From: Bacillus sp. FJAT-22090
GTDB taxonomy: Bacteria; Bacillota; Bacilli; Bacillales_A; Planococcaceae
Direction: 5' to 3'
NCBI RefSeq assembly: GCF_001278755.1
Contig: NZ_CP012601.1
Location: forward strand, 248,001-312,000
DNA length: 64,000 nt
Shown here piece after piece: positions 47,996-58,232 of this stretch. The translations under genes and the position numbers were made by a program. The notes below the pieces were generated by a model. The model was not told the origin of the DNA, did not search any database, and was given only the letters and a program-made list of their open reading frames with translations. How positions within the stretch are numbered: the first letter of the stretch is position 1; the number at the start of each line of letters is the position of its first letter.

Positions 47996-48445
47996 ATGGG
48001 TAACATTGTCGTATCTATTGAAACAACAAGTACAAATGATAAATCTTCGTTCGCAACTAATACGAGTTTTTGGACAGATCTTTGGGATAATTATACTTCG
48101 GAATTTCAGGAAGTCGTCATTCATTGTTGGAAAGAAGAATTAGCTGCGATTGAAGAATTAAGTGCCAGAGCTATTTCGGTAATGGATGAAGGATTAATGA
48201 AGGTATTAACAATTAATCTGAATGAGGATAATCGACTTTTTTTGAGAAGTCATACAATTGACGTAAATGGTGGATTGAAATGGTTTGCTATGTTCTTTCA
48301 CGTAGACGGTGATGAACGGTTAGAGATAAGTCATTATGGATCAGAAATCATATTATATAAGGTAGACGAAGAAGAGGCGAAGAATTTTATATCCATCTTT
48401 TCTCCTTCGGTTATAACGCATTATTATGATGATTATTCAGACTAA
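47996..48445 (+). CDS. Conserved-looking protein of unknown function
   Basis: A 149-residue acidic cytosolic protein with no transmembrane segment or known motif. It contains FWTDLWDNYTSEFQEVVIHC in the first third and ends YYDDYSD. It is directly downstream of the hydrolase gene (3-bp gap) with AAAGGGG upstream, so it is likely part of the ytkD operon. No family was recognised. Confidence 0.7.
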   Translation: MGNIVVSIETTSTNDKSSFATNTSFWTDLWDNYTSEFQEVVIHCWKEELAAIEELSARAISVMDEGLMKVLTINLNEDNRLFLRSHTIDVNGGLKWFAMFFHVDGDERLEISHYGSEIILYKVDEEEAKNFISIFSPSVITHYYDDYSD

Positions 48446-48446
48446 A

Positions 48447-48483
48447 AAAGAGGATGTCACCATATGAATGGGACATCCTCTTT
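48447..48483. terminator. Bidirectional terminator before pckA
   Basis: AAAGAGGATGTC (48447-48458) pairs with GACATCCTCTTT (48472-48483). Confidence 0.88.
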
Positions 48484-48524
48484 ATTCTTTGGAAAACTAC
48501 ATTAAGCAGCTTCGCAATTTTTTA

Positions 48525-50111
48525 TTATGCTAAAGGTCCACCTTTTAGCGTGATATCTTCTGATACAGTTCCAAACTTTTTAAAGTTTTCACGGAACGCT
48601 TGAGCAAGCTCGCTAGCTTTTTGGTCGTATGCAGCTTTATCTTCCCAAGCATTACGTGGTACTAATACTTCAGAAGGAACACCTTCTACTTGTGCAGGAA
48701 TTGATAAGCCAAATACTGCGTCAGTTTCTGTTTCTACTTCATTTAGCTTACCTTCAATTGCAGCACGAACCATTGTACGTGTGTAAGAAAGCTTCATACG
48801 GTTTCCAACACCGTATTCTCCACCAGTCCAGCCAGTGTTTACTAAAAATACTTGTGCACCGTGTTCATCGATTTTCTTCCCAAGCATTTCAGCATAAACA
48901 GTTGCATGCAATGGTAGGAATGGAGAACCGAAGCAAGTTGAGAAAGCTGGTTGTGGAGAAGTTATTCCACGCTCAGTACCTGCTAATTTAGATGTGAATC
49001 CACTTAGGAAGTGGTACATTGCTTGTTCTTTCGTTAATTTACTGATTGGAGGCAATACGCCGAAAGCATCAGCAGTTAAGAAAATAATTGTATTTGGGTG
49101 ACCAGCTACAGATGGGTCTACTATATTTTCGATATTTTGGATTGGGTAAGCAGCACGTGTATTCTCAGTTAAAGAATTATCGGCATAATTAGCGATACGT
49201 GTTTCTGCATCTACTACGACGTTTTCTAAAACCGTTCCAAATGTAATCGCGTCAAAAATTTGAGGCTCATTTACGCGAGTTAGGTCGATACATTTAGCGT
49301 AGCATCCACCTTCAATGTTAAATACTCCATTATCAGACCAACCGTGTTCGTCATCACCGATTAATTTACGTCCTGCGTCTGCAGAAAGTGTTGTTTTTCC
49401 TGTTCCTGAAAGACCAAAGAATAATGCTACATCACCATCTTCACCAACGTTTGCAGAACAGTGCATAGGTAAAATGTTTGCTTCTGGCAGTAAATAGTTC
49501 ATAATAGAGAATATAGATTTTTTCATTTCTCCAGCATATTCAGTACCACCGATTAATACAATGCGTTTTTCCATTGAAACGATAATAAATGTTTCTGATT
49601 TTGTACCGTCCACTGCTGGATTTGCTTTAAAGTTAGGTGCACTGACAATTGTGAAATCTGCTTTATGGGTTGTCAGTTCTTCTTCTGAAGGACGAATGAA
49701 TAACTGATGGGCAAATAGATTGTGCCAAGCATATTCATTTATTACTTGAATTCCTATGCGTGAATCCTTATCCGCACCTGCAAATCCTTTGAACACAAAT
49801 AGTTCATCTTGTGTTGCAAGGTAGTCTGTTACTTTTTTATAGAGTGACTCGAAAATTTCAGAAGAAATTGGTTGGTTTACAGGACCCCAATCGATTTTGT
49901 CTCTTGATATAGGTTCATCTACAATGTACTTATCTTGTGGAGAACGACCTGTATATTTACCTGTTTCTGCTTTCACTGCTCCTGTAGATGTTAAAACAGC
50001 CTCACCTCTTGATGTTGCTTTTTCCACAAGTTGCGGCACTGATAACTGAATGTGTACATTCTCTCCAGCTAACAATTCGTTCAGTTCACTCACAGTATCG
50101 ATTGAATTCAT
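48525..50111 (-). CDS. pckA: ATP-dependent phosphoenolpyruvate carboxykinase
   Basis: A 528-residue enzyme that converts oxaloacetate and ATP to PEP and CO2, the entry to gluconeogenesis. It contains the substrate-loop motif [11 protein letters not shown], the P-loop [11 protein letters not shown], the metal-binding [20 protein letters not shown] region (Asp, Glu), and [10 protein letters not shown]. The neighbour metK is divergent, as in B. subtilis. Confidence 0.96.
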   Translation of the reverse strand: MNSIDTVSELNELLAGENVHIQLSVPQLVEKATSRGEAVLTSTGAVKAETGKYTGRSPQDKYIVDEPISRDKIDWGPVNQPISSEIFESLYKKVTDYLATQDELFVFKGFAGADKDSRIGIQVINEYAWHNLFAHQLFIRPSEEELTTHKADFTIVSAPNFKANPAVDGTKSETFIIVSMEKRIVLIGGTEYAGEMKKSIFSIMNYLLPEANILPMHCSANVGEDGDVALFFGLSGTGKTTLSADAGRKLIGDDEHGWSDNGVFNIEGGCYAKCIDLTRVNEPQIFDAITFGTVLENVVVDAETRIANYADNSLTENTRAAYPIQNIENIVDPSVAGHPNTIIFLTADAFGVLPPISKLTKEQAMYHFLSGFTSKLAGTERGITSPQPAFSTCFGSPFLPLHATVYAEMLGKKIDEHGAQVFLVNTGWTGGEYGVGNRMKLSYTRTMVRAAIEGKLNEVETETDAVFGLSIPAQVEGVPSEVLVPRNAWEDKAAYDQKASELAQAFRENFKKFGTVSEDITLKGGPLA

Positions 50112-50260
50112 ATTGGTATACCATCCTTTTTATTGTTTTCCCTAAAAAAATAAAGGGATATAGCATTCATATGTGAATTAGTATAACACATTTAACTTAA
50201 TAGTCTATACTAATGGATTGATTATTTTTTGTTTGTGAATAAATTGTCAACAAATAAATA

Positions 50261-50289
50261 TTGACTTCTCGTTACAACTTACGTATGAT
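50261..50289 (+). promoter_or_regulatory. Sigma-A promoter for metK
   Basis: TTGACT (50261-50266), 17 bp, TATGAT (50284-50289), just before the riboswitch. Confidence 0.78.
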
Positions 50290-50304
50290 GGTAAATTGAA
50301 CGGA

Positions 50305-50422
50305 TACTCTTATCCCGAGCTGGTGGAGGGGTCAGGCCCTATGAAACCCGGCAACCTGTAATTTTTTCTATTGCAAAGGTGCCCAACCTGAGACAAGGTG
50401 AGATTCCTTGATTGATAAGAGT
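50305..50422 (+). promoter_or_regulatory. SAM-I (S-box) riboswitch
   Basis: A classic S-box leader. P1 arms ACTCTTATC/GATAAGAGT enclose the conserved GGTGGAGGGGTCAGGCCC, ATGAAACCCGGCAACC and AAGGTGCC segments. SAM binding should favour the terminator at 50447. The downstream GAAAGG (50423-50428) can pair with CCTTTC (50447-50452) as an antiterminator. It regulates metK, whose product makes SAM. Confidence 0.96.
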
Positions 50423-50446
50423 GAAAGGTGCTTATGATATTAATAG

Positions 50447-50487
50447 CCTTTCCTCATGTAATCAAACGTGAGTGAGAGGTTTTTTTT
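50447..50487 (+). terminator. Regulated terminator of the S-box leader
   Basis: CCTTTC and CTCATGT pair with ACGTGAG and GAGAGG around one bulge, followed by eight T. The left arm overlaps the antiterminator sequence. Confidence 0.85.
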
Positions 50488-50627
50488 ATAACATCGCCCT
50501 TTATCCTTGTGTGCCAAGTCCGAAACGGCTTCAAGTTTAATCTATTTGATTTGAAATGGCTTGACATGGGAATGAGTACCGTATCAATTCTTGAGAGAGA
50601 TCTCGCAGGATATAGGAGGAATATTCT

Positions 50628-51824
50628 ATGACACAACGCAGATTATTTACATCTGAATCAGTTACAGAAGGGCATCCAGATAAAATTTGTGATCAAATTT
50701 CAGATGCAATTCTAGATGCAATTCTTACGGAAGATCCAAACGCACGTGTTGCTTGTGAAACAACAGTGACTACAGGGTTAGTATTAGTTGCAGGGGAAAT
50801 CACAACATCCACTTATGTTGATATTCCAAAAGTTGTACGTTCAACTATTAAAGAAATCGGCTACACTCGTGCAAAATATGGTTTTGACTCTGAAACTTCA
50901 GCAGTATTAACTTCTATTGATGAGCAATCAGCTGATATTGCTCAAGGGGTTGACCAAGCTTTAGAGGCACGTGAAGGATCTATGACAGATTCTGATATTG
51001 AAGCAATTGGAGCAGGAGACCAAGGTTTAATGTTTGGTTACGCATGTAATGAAACACCTGAACTTATGCCACTTCCAATTAGTTTAGCTCATCAGTTGGC
51101 TCGTCGTTTAGCAGACGTTCGTAAAGACGAAACTTTAGACTATTTACGTCCAGATGGTAAAACACAAGTAACTGTGGAGTATGATGAAAATAACAATCCT
51201 GTTCATATAGATACAATTGTTATTTCGACTCAGCATCACCCAGAAGTAACGTTAGAACAAATTCAAAAAGATTTAAAAGAAGTAGTTATCAATCCAATTG
51301 TTCCTGCTAATTTAATTGATGAAAATACTAAATATTTCATTAACCCAACTGGTCGTTTCGTAATTGGTGGACCACAAGGGGATGCAGGTTTAACAGGTCG
51401 TAAAATTATTGTAGATACTTACGGTGGATATGCTCGTCATGGAGGCGGTGCGTTCTCTGGTAAAGATCCAACAAAAGTAGACCGTTCAGCAGCATATGCT
51501 GCTCGTTACGTTGCAAAAAATATTGTTGCAGCAGGACTTGCAGATCGTTGTGAAGTACAACTTGCCTATGCAATTGGTGTAGCACAACCTGTATCAATCG
51601 CAGTAGACACATTTGGTACTGGAAAAGTAGAAGAGGCAAAATTAGTTTCACATATTCGTGAATTGTTTGACCTTCGTCCAGCTGGTATTATTAAAATGCT
51701 AGACCTTCGTCGTCCTATTTACAAGCAAACAGCTGCGTATGGACATTTTGGTCGTACTGACATTGATGCACCATGGGAAAGAACAGATAAAGCAGATTTG
51801 TTAAGACAAAAAGCTGGTTTATAA
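50628..51824 (+). CDS. metK: S-adenosylmethionine synthetase MetK
   Basis: A 398-residue enzyme that makes SAM from methionine and ATP. It contains [19 protein letters not shown] with the catalytic His, [12 protein letters not shown], and the P-loop-like [22 protein letters not shown] precedes the ATG. It is controlled by the upstream S-box leader. Confidence 0.97.
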   Translation: MTQRRLFTSESVTEGHPDKICDQISDAILDAILTEDPNARVACETTVTTGLVLVAGEITTSTYVDIPKVVRSTIKEIGYTRAKYGFDSETSAVLTSIDEQSADIAQGVDQALEAREGSMTDSDIEAIGAGDQGLMFGYACNETPELMPLPISLAHQLARRLADVRKDETLDYLRPDGKTQVTVEYDENNNPVHIDTIVISTQHHPEVTLEQIQKDLKEVVINPIVPANLIDENTKYFINPTGRFVIGGPQGDAGLTGRKIIVDTYGGYARHGGGAFSGKDPTKVDRSAAYAARYVAKNIVAAGLADRCEVQLAYAIGVAQPVSIAVDTFGTGKVEEAKLVSHIRELFDLRPAGIIKMLDLRRPIYKQTAAYGHFGRTDIDAPWERTDKADLLRQKAGL

Positions 51825-51836
51825 GAAATAATGAAG

Positions 51837-51866
51837 AAGAGGCTTCCTGTTATAGGATAGCCTCTT
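51837..51866. terminator. Terminator between metK and ytoA
   Basis: AAGAGGCTTCCT pairs with AGGATAGCCTCTT with one bulged A; T-run on the plus strand. Confidence 0.82.
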
Positions 51867-51884
51867 TTTTAAAGAAAATAAGTT

Positions 51885-52397
51885 TTATTTTTGAAGTGAT
51901 TTATAATACTGTCCTTTTTCAACGTATTCACGAATAATACGTTGAACATCTTCTTTGTCTTCCTCAGACAGCTCCCGAACAACTTTTGCAGGACTACCTA
52001 TGGCAAGTGAATTAGGGGGAATTTTCTTACCTTGGGTTACTAAACTTCCAGCACCGATAAATGCACCTTCACCGATCTCAGCTCCATCCAAAATAATAGA
52101 GCCCATTCCAACCAAAGCACCTTTTCGAATAGTACAGCTATGTAACGTTACTTGGTGTCCAATTGTCACTTCATCTTCAATAACAAGAGGGTTATTAGGA
52201 CTTTGATGCAAACAACATAAATCTTGGATACTCACTCTTCGTCCAATAATCGTAGGAGCAACGTCCCCTCTGATTACCGTATTAAACCAAATTGTAGACT
52301 CTTGTCCGATTGTCACATCGCCTGTAATTGTGACATAATCAGCAATAAATGCAGATTCATCTATTGTTGGATATTTGCCTTTAAATGGATAAATCAA
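51885..52397 (-). CDS. ytoA: Gamma-carbonic anhydrase family protein YtoA
   Basis: A 170-residue left-handed beta-helix protein with hexapeptide repeats ([19 protein letters not shown]). Candidate zinc His residues lie in CLHQSPNNP and IGHQVTLHS, as in gamma-carbonic anhydrases. The TTG at 52397 gives the usual start MIYPFKG and has AAGGAG upstream; a GTG at 52406 is too near that site. Enzyme activity is not proven for this branch. Confidence 0.87.
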   Translation of the reverse strand: MIYPFKGKYPTIDESAFIADYVTITGDVTIGQESTIWFNTVIRGDVAPTIIGRRVSIQDLCCLHQSPNNPLVIEDEVTIGHQVTLHSCTIRKGALVGMGSIILDGAEIGEGAFIGAGSLVTQGKKIPPNSLAIGSPAKVVRELSEEDKEDVQRIIREYVEKGQYYKSLQK

Positions 52398-52509
52398 TAT
52401 GCTCACGCTCCTTATGTAAATAGAATATAATTAATGTTATCAAATGAAGTAAAATAATCAAATAATTGAAGTAGACATTCGGTACAAAACAAAACAAGAG
52501 GTGATGTTC

Positions 52510-53301
52510 ATGTGGAAATGGGAAGCAGAAGAAAAACCTAAAGCAGTAATTGTCATTGTTCATAGTGCATATGAACATCATAGAAGATATGCTTGGTTAA
52601 TTGAAAAGTTTAGAAGTTCTAACTGTCATATTGTAATGGGAGACTTACCAGGACATGGTGAACAGACAAGAGGAAAAAAAATACATAATGAATCTTTTGA
52701 ACAATATAAAGAATATATAACGCTTGCTTTACAAGTAGCCGTTACTTATAATTTACCAATTTTTATTCTTGGCCATGGACTTGGAGCAACCCTGCTTATT
52801 AAAGTGCTACACAAATTACAAATAGAATATGCTGGTGTCATTTTAACGTCTCCTTGGTTGCAATTAAAGAAACAGCCATCTAAATGGACAAATGCACTGG
52901 CAAAATTACCAGTACAACAAAAGATTAACCATGATATTCAGCTTAAGGAATTAACGAGAAACTATGATATTTATCAACAATTTATTGATGATCCTACTTA
53001 CCATACAATCGTCTCGAATGATTGGTACATAGAACTCCAATTACTTATGAAAAGTATTTTACAATCAACGGAATCAGTACCGAATGTTCCGGTATTATTA
53101 ATGACTGCTGAAAGAGATAAGATTGCAGATATCACATCTACTGCAGCGTGGTTTAAAAAGCAAGAGCTATCTGAGTATCAATATAAGTCATGGAAAAATT
53201 GCTTTCATGATTTGCATCAAGAACCTGAAAGGGAAGAGATTTTTGAGTATTCTCATGCCTTTATAAATAATGTTCTAAGATCCATTGGTTATATTGTATG
53301 A
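52510..53301 (+). CDS. ytpA: YtpA-like lysophospholipase homologue lacking the nucleophile Ser
   Basis: A 263-residue alpha/beta hydrolase-fold protein that begins MWKWEAEEKP, like YtpA, and sits next to ytoA. The ATG at 52510 follows AGAGGTG. The elbow that should read GHSMGG reads GHGLGA, so residue 90 is Gly (codon GGA, 52777-52779) in place of the nucleophile Ser. The first oxyanion dipeptide HG is HS. The acid (AERDK) and the His (FHDLHQEPER) are retained. B. subtilis YtpA makes bacilysocin from phospholipid; this version may be catalytically inactive. Confidence 0.85.
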   Translation: MWKWEAEEKPKAVIVIVHSAYEHHRRYAWLIEKFRSSNCHIVMGDLPGHGEQTRGKKIHNESFEQYKEYITLALQVAVTYNLPIFILGHGLGATLLIKVLHKLQIEYAGVILTSPWLQLKKQPSKWTNALAKLPVQQKINHDIQLKELTRNYDIYQQFIDDPTYHTIVSNDWYIELQLLMKSILQSTESVPNVPVLLMTAERDKIADITSTAAWFKKQELSEYQYKSWKNCFHDLHQEPEREEIFEYSHAFINNVLRSIGYIV

Positions 53302-53489
53302 CTATAAATAATTCAATTTAACAGTAATATAATGAGAATTTTTAGGGTTTAGAAGTGTAATATAAAATTGGTTGAGATGCTATTACAAAGGAATATACTA
53401 ATCAATGAAACCTTTCGTATATTTATTACGAATAAAAGATATTTATGTTATAATTTATGATTGAATGAGAGAAAGTAAGGAGAATTTAC

Positions 53490-54812
53490 ATGCAAAACCA
53501 ACATATTATACGAAACTTCATTGTTGAAACATCTTCTAGACCGGGTAATTTTGCAAAAGTAGCAACTGCAATTGGAATGGCAGAAGGAGATATTGGTGAT
53601 ATTACGACGTTAAAGAGCGGTGCTTTAACAACTGTTCGTGATATTTCTATTACTTTTAAATCGGAAGAACAATTACAACAAGTTATTTCTAATATTGAAG
53701 CCATTGGAAATGGTGTTAAGATACATGCTGTTACTGATGATGTACTGAAAGCTCATGAAGGCGGAAAAATCGCGATGAAGAGTCAGCTGGATGTACGATC
53801 ATTAGGAGATTTACAAAGAATTTATACACCTGGTGTAGCGAGTGTTTGTATGGAAATTGTACATAATCCAGAGAAAGCAAATTATTTTACATCCATTGGA
53901 AGCTCCGTAGCTATCGTTACGGATGGTACAGCTATCTTAGGTCTAGGTAATATTGGTTCAGTAGCCGGTATGCCTGTAATGGAAGGGAAAGCCGTGTTAT
54001 TAGATCAGTTTGTTGGTTTAAGTGGAATACCTATTCTATTAAATACAAGTGATCCAGATGAAATCGTTGAAACTGTAAAGCATATACATCAAGGATTTGG
54101 AGCAATATTACTAGAAGATATTGGTTCTCCTCATTGCTTCGAAATAGAAGAACGTCTTAAAGCGGAACTTCCTATTCCAGTAATGCATGATGATCAGCAT
54201 GGTACTGCTGTTGTGGCACTTGCTGCAATATTATCTGCATGCAAAGCAACAGGAGTTGATCCTAAAACTGCGGTAATTGGTCAAGTTGGACTAGGTGCTG
54301 CAGGGTTGGCTATCTGTCGTATGCTAATGGCTTATGGTGTAGAAGAAGTGTATGGTTTAGATAGACAAGAAGAAGCTCAAAATCGATTGGTTAATTATGG
54401 TGGACAAACGATTGCTTCATTAGAAGAGATGATGGAGACTTGTGATATTATCATTGCAACTACTGGAGTTTCAGGATTGATTAAGCCAGAAATGGTAAGA
54501 AAGGGTCAAATAATTTTAGCTCTATCTAATCCAAATCCAGAGATCTTGCCATCTGCTGCAATAGCAGCAGGAGCAGCCTTCGCAGCAGACGGACGCTCAG
54601 TTAATAATGTTATTGGCTTCCCAGGGATATTTAAAGGAGCTTTAGATGCAGGTGCAAAGGAAATTACATACACGATGTTAATTGCAGCAGCACAAGCTAT
54701 TGTGAGCCATACCAAACCTGGTGAGTTAATACCAAACCCTCTAGATCCTATGGTGCATCATTTAGTGGCTAGAGCAGTAGAAGAAGCAGCAAATAATGAA
54801 ATGAATAGATAA
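53490..54812 (+). CDS. NAD(P)-dependent malic enzyme with N-terminal ACT-like domain
   Basis: A 440-residue protein. Residues 1-85 form an ACT-like regulatory domain ([20 protein letters not shown]). A malic enzyme domain follows, with [12 protein letters not shown] (catalytic Tyr), [13 protein letters not shown], the metal site in [25 protein letters not shown], and a Rossmann [11 protein letters not shown]. It converts malate to pyruvate and CO2. The size fits MleA-type enzymes; NAD versus NADP use cannot be decided by eye. Confidence 0.92.
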   Translation: MQNQHIIRNFIVETSSRPGNFAKVATAIGMAEGDIGDITTLKSGALTTVRDISITFKSEEQLQQVISNIEAIGNGVKIHAVTDDVLKAHEGGKIAMKSQLDVRSLGDLQRIYTPGVASVCMEIVHNPEKANYFTSIGSSVAIVTDGTAILGLGNIGSVAGMPVMEGKAVLLDQFVGLSGIPILLNTSDPDEIVETVKHIHQGFGAILLEDIGSPHCFEIEERLKAELPIPVMHDDQHGTAVVALAAILSACKATGVDPKTAVIGQVGLGAAGLAICRMLMAYGVEEVYGLDRQEEAQNRLVNYGGQTIASLEEMMETCDIIIATTGVSGLIKPEMVRKGQIILALSNPNPEILPSAAIAAGAAFAADGRSVNNVIGFPGIFKGALDAGAKEITYTMLIAAAQAIVSHTKPGELIPNPLDPMVHHLVARAVEEAANNEMNR

Positions 54813-54815
54813 ATA

Positions 54816-54856
54816 AAAAGAAGATTTCAGTTTAAGACGCTGAAATCTTCTTTTTA
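54816..54856. terminator. Bidirectional terminator between malic enzyme and bpsB
   Basis: AAAAAGAAGATTTCAG (54816-54831) pairs perfectly with CTGAAATCTTCTTTTT (54841-54856). The right arm encodes the last residues of the minus-strand gene. Confidence 0.9.
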
Positions 54857-55377
54857 AATTCTTCATTATAATTAGTAGCTTCACTTAAAGCTTTTTCTTC
54901 CAAAGGTATTCGAACGGAAAGCATGGCAAGATTCAAAAGAGTAAAACAAAGAGCGGTCATATAAGCTTGAAACATTAGTGGTAGTAGTACAATTTCGATA
55001 CAGACAACCACATAATTTGGATGTTTGATAAAAAGATATGGACCCTTAGAAACAACACGTGCTCCAGGCAAAATAATGATTTTCGTATTCCAAAAAGTAC
55101 CTAAAGTTGTTAAACACCAAATACGTAAACCTTGTACAAATAAAAAAATTAGAAGAAATAAAGGGAATAGAGGAGAAATGCCTCGCTCAAAAATTAGAAC
55201 TTCTGCAATCAAGCTAACAAAAAAGCTGACGTGAAGAGCTACCATATATGGATAATGAGCAGCACCTACTTCATATGCACCTTGTGCAAGCATCTTTTTT
55301 TCATTTTGTTTAGCTATAAATACTTCCGTTATTCTTTGAATGATTACTAGTGAAATAATAATGTAAAATAACAGCAT
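54832..55377 (-). CDS. bpsB: Isoprenylcysteine methyltransferase-family protein (BpsB/YpbQ)
   Basis: A 181-residue membrane methyltransferase of the ICMT/PEMT type with four to five helices and the SAM-binding stretch GPYLFIKHPNYVVVCIE near the C-terminal half. The ATG at 55377 lies 4 nt after the bpsA stop; a GTG at 55389 overlaps the GGAG site. In B. subtilis the partner of the type III polyketide synthase O-methylates alkylpyrones. The same pairing here supports that role. Confidence 0.87.
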   Translation of the reverse strand: MLLFYIIISLVIIQRITEVFIAKQNEKKMLAQGAYEVGAAHYPYMVALHVSFFVSLIAEVLIFERGISPLFPLFLLIFLFVQGLRIWCLTTLGTFWNTKIIILPGARVVSKGPYLFIKHPNYVVVCIEIVLLPLMFQAYMTALCFTLLNLAMLSVRIPLEEKALSEATNYNEEFKKKISAS

Positions 55378-55381
55378 GTTG

Positions 55382-56464
55382 TTAATCACTCCAATTTAGT
55401 AAGACTGCTTCCCCACAAAAACCAGGTCCAAGAGCTACTAATAATCCCATTTCATCCTTCTGATGATCTTTTAACATAAATTGCTCTAAGACATAAAGCA
55501 CAGTAGGAGAAGACATGTTACCGTGTTTTTTTAATACATCACGTGAAATAGCTGTTTGATTTTCCTCGAGTTGAAGTGTTTCCTCGTATGCATGCAATAC
55601 CTTTTTTCCACCAGGATGAGCAACAAAGTTCTTAAGCTGGTCTACTGAAATTTGTTGTTCCTCCATAAATTCATGAATGAATGGACCGAGCCAGCTTGAA
55701 ATGATAGAAGGTATACTCTTTGAGAAAACAACATGTAATCCATTATTTTTAATATCCCATCCCATTACATTTTCGGAATCAGGCATCCACTTAGAGGCAG
55801 TATATATAATAGAAGGTACTCGTTTCTGCGTGTTCAATAATACTTCATCACCACAAACTAATACACAAGCAGCCCCGTCAGCAAAAAGAGAAGCACCTAT
55901 TAGATTACTTTTAGAATAATCATTAGGCTGAAAAGTGAGGCTACATAATTCCACACAAACAACTAGCACTTTTGCTTTAGGATGAGCTTTACAATAATCA
56001 AATGCTCTACTAACTCCTGCAGCTCCACCAGCACAACCTAGCCCCCATATCGGAATCCGTTTAGTTCGGTCAGAAAATGGAAGATGATTCATCACTCGAG
56101 CGTCGATACTTGGGGTAGATATGCCAGTACTACTTACAAATATGATTGCATCTATTTCATCTGGCTTAAGAGAATCTTTTAAAAAAGAAGTATTACTTAG
56201 GCAAGCTTGGATTACTTCAACACTATATTTTGTCGCTAGCTCAATATAAAGATTATTTCTTTCTTCAAAGGTGTGCTCTTTCTGATGCCATTCTAACGGT
56301 ACACAAAAATAGCGGGTATCTATGTCTCCATTTTCAAAAACTTTTAATAATCTATCTAATTGTGCAATTTTATCTTGAAACAATTCTTTTGTTAATTGTT
56401 CAATATTGGATTGCTCCAAAGCATATGGAGGATTATATGTACTAATAGAAGCGATTTTAGGCAT
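55382..56464 (-). CDS. bpsA: Type III polyketide synthase BpsA
   Basis: A 360-residue chalcone-synthase-like enzyme. The catalytic triad is visible: Cys144 in GLGCAGGAAG, His in FVAHPGG and Asn in KHGNMSSPTV. It condenses fatty acyl-CoA with malonyl-CoA to alkylpyrones or related phenolic lipids. It heads a two-gene unit with the methyltransferase. GGAGAATCCC precedes the ATG. Confidence 0.92.
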   Translation of the reverse strand: MPKIASISTYNPPYALEQSNIEQLTKELFQDKIAQLDRLLKVFENGDIDTRYFCVPLEWHQKEHTFEERNNLYIELATKYSVEVIQACLSNTSFLKDSLKPDEIDAIIFVSSTGISTPSIDARVMNHLPFSDRTKRIPIWGLGCAGGAAGVSRAFDYCKAHPKAKVLVVCVELCSLTFQPNDYSKSNLIGASLFADGAACVLVCGDEVLLNTQKRVPSIIYTASKWMPDSENVMGWDIKNNGLHVVFSKSIPSIISSWLGPFIHEFMEEQQISVDQLKNFVAHPGGKKVLHAYEETLQLEENQTAISRDVLKKHGNMSSPTVLYVLEQFMLKDHQKDEMGLLVALGPGFCGEAVLLNWSD

Positions 56465-56586
56465 GGGATTCTCCTTTATAAATTGATCAGAAAAAAACTA
56501 TTAACAATATTCTTTCCGTACGCCTAGGCTTTTTCTAATTAGTTTCTCCATGCTCTTTCAAAATATGCAAAGTAATGACAAAGAAT

Positions 56587-57156
56587 TTAAGATGTTTTCA
56601 TCTTTTCTATAGCGATGATAAAAGGTGGGTTATTTTGTTGATTTAAAAACTGATAGCATAGCACATGGACGTAGGATTGAGGTAATTGTTTAACATAATT
56701 TGTAATTGCATCTTTTTCTTCTTTACCACCAGCATGTCCGTGATAAACAACTAATACAATTAAACCTCCTATTTTCAACAATTCTAAGAGTGATTCCACA
56801 GCTAGAATTGTGGAGTTTCCTTTTGTCACGATATGATGATTGCTGCCAGGTAAGTATCCGAGATTGAAAATGGCAGCTGAAACTTCCTTTTGAACATAGG
56901 TTGAAACATGTTCATGACCATCTAATATTAAAGTAGTTCTGGACTTTAAATTTGCTTCAACTAATTTCTGCTCTGTTGACTTTAAAGCCTCAGATTGTAC
57001 ATCAAATGCATAAACATGCCCAGTTTCTCCTACCAATTCTGCTAAATATAAAGTGTCATGCCCGTTTCCTGCAGTTGCATCTACTACGTAATCTCCGGGC
57101 TTAATGACAGATGCCAATAAATCTTTTGCAAATGGTAAAACTCTTTTTAATTTCAT
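56587..57156 (-). CDS. mnmM: tRNA wobble-uridine methyltransferase MnmM (YtqB)
   Basis: A 189-residue SAM methyltransferase: motif I VVDATAGNGHDTLYLAEL, the acidic end of strand 2 in YAFDVQ, and NLGYLPGSNH. It matches B. subtilis YtqB, which I recall has been assigned the final methylation of mnm5(s2)U in tRNA. The ATG overlaps the radical SAM gene stop by 4 bp (ATGA), so the two are coupled. Confidence 0.87.
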   Translation of the reverse strand: MKLKRVLPFAKDLLASVIKPGDYVVDATAGNGHDTLYLAELVGETGHVYAFDVQSEALKSTEQKLVEANLKSRTTLILDGHEHVSTYVQKEVSAAIFNLGYLPGSNHHIVTKGNSTILAVESLLELLKIGGLIVLVVYHGHAGGKEEKDAITNYVKQLPQSYVHVLCYQFLNQQNNPPFIIAIEKMKTS

Positions 57157-58112
57157 TTCATAACACCAGTCTCTTGATAATATTTTCCCTGATAACTTTC
57201 ACGCTTAGCTAATTCTGCATCTATTCCATTTAAAACATCCCATTTGTTTACGCTCCACATCGGTCCAATCATTAAGTCAATAGGACCGTCACCAGTGATT
57301 CGCTGTACTACCATTTTAGGAGGTAAAATTTCTAATTGATCTGCTACGAGTTGAATATACGCATCTCGTTCCATAAATTCTAGTTTGCCTTTTTCGTATT
57401 GTTTCACCATAGGTGTTCCTTTAAGTAAATGTAATAAATGAATTTTTATACCTTGGACATCAAGCTTAGATACTGCTTTAGCAGTTTCCATCATCATATC
57501 TCTATCTTCCAAAGGTAATCCATTGATAATATGGGTACATATTTGAATGCCATGTTTTCTTAATTTATTTACCCCTTCTACATAAGTTGGATAATCGTGA
57601 GCTCGATTGACTAAATTAGCGGTTCTTTCATGTACAGTTTGAAGACCAAGTTCTATCCATAAATAAGTGCGTTTATTTAGTTCAGCTAGATATTCGACAA
57701 CATCATCAGGTAAGCAGTCTGGTCTTGTTGCAATGGAAATCCCAACAACGCCTTCTAAGGCAAGGGCAGCTTCAAATTTTTCTTTTAAAACAGGCAATGG
57801 AGCGTGGGTATTTGTATATGCTTGAAAATAAGCAATGTATTTTCCAGCTTTCCATTTTTCGTGCATTTTAGCTTTTATTTTATCAAACTGCACAGGAATA
57901 GAATCGACTTTATTGCCTGCAAAGTCACCACTACCTGCAACGCTACAAAATGTACAGCCGCCATATGCAACAGTGCCATCTCTATTTGGACAATCAAACC
58001 CGGCATCTAAAGCTACTTTGAAAATTTTCTGGTTAAATGTATTTCGTAAATAGCGATTCCAAGTATAATATCTTTTCCCATCAGAAGGAAAAGGAAAGTG
58101 ATATTCGGTCAT
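57153..58112 (-). CDS. mnmL: Radical SAM protein YtqA (MnmL)
   Basis: A 319-residue TIGR01212-type radical SAM protein. The iron-sulfur cluster cysteines are in FDCPNRDGTVAYGGCTFC, an expanded spacing compared with CxxxCxxC. Further core features are IATRPDCLPDDVVEYL and WIELGLQTVHERTA. B. subtilis YtqA is, as I recall, needed to make the aminomethyl precursor used by MnmM. The shared operon supports this. GGAGGAGT precedes the ATG. Confidence 0.87.
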   Translation of the reverse strand: MTEYHFPFPSDGKRYYTWNRYLRNTFNQKIFKVALDAGFDCPNRDGTVAYGGCTFCSVAGSGDFAGNKVDSIPVQFDKIKAKMHEKWKAGKYIAYFQAYTNTHAPLPVLKEKFEAALALEGVVGISIATRPDCLPDDVVEYLAELNKRTYLWIELGLQTVHERTANLVNRAHDYPTYVEGVNKLRKHGIQICTHIINGLPLEDRDMMMETAKAVSKLDVQGIKIHLLHLLKGTPMVKQYEKGKLEFMERDAYIQLVADQLEILPPKMVVQRITGDGPIDLMIGPMWSVNKWDVLNGIDAELAKRESYQGKYYQETGVMK

Positions 58113-58232
58113 TTTGACTCCTCCTTAAAGGATTATTTTATCATGTCTTTGGTAAGTTTGTTGCAACATCTTGAAGTGCCATCTGAAAAGGAATACAATG
58201 TTCAGAGTGCAAGGAGAAATGAGGTGTTATTA

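Noticed and set aside
58098-58232. Long N-terminal extension of the YttB-like MFS protein
   Set aside because: It overlaps the divergent radical SAM gene and its upstream region and adds a polar stretch not expected before helix 1. Starts with ribosome binding sites exist at 58224 and 58233.
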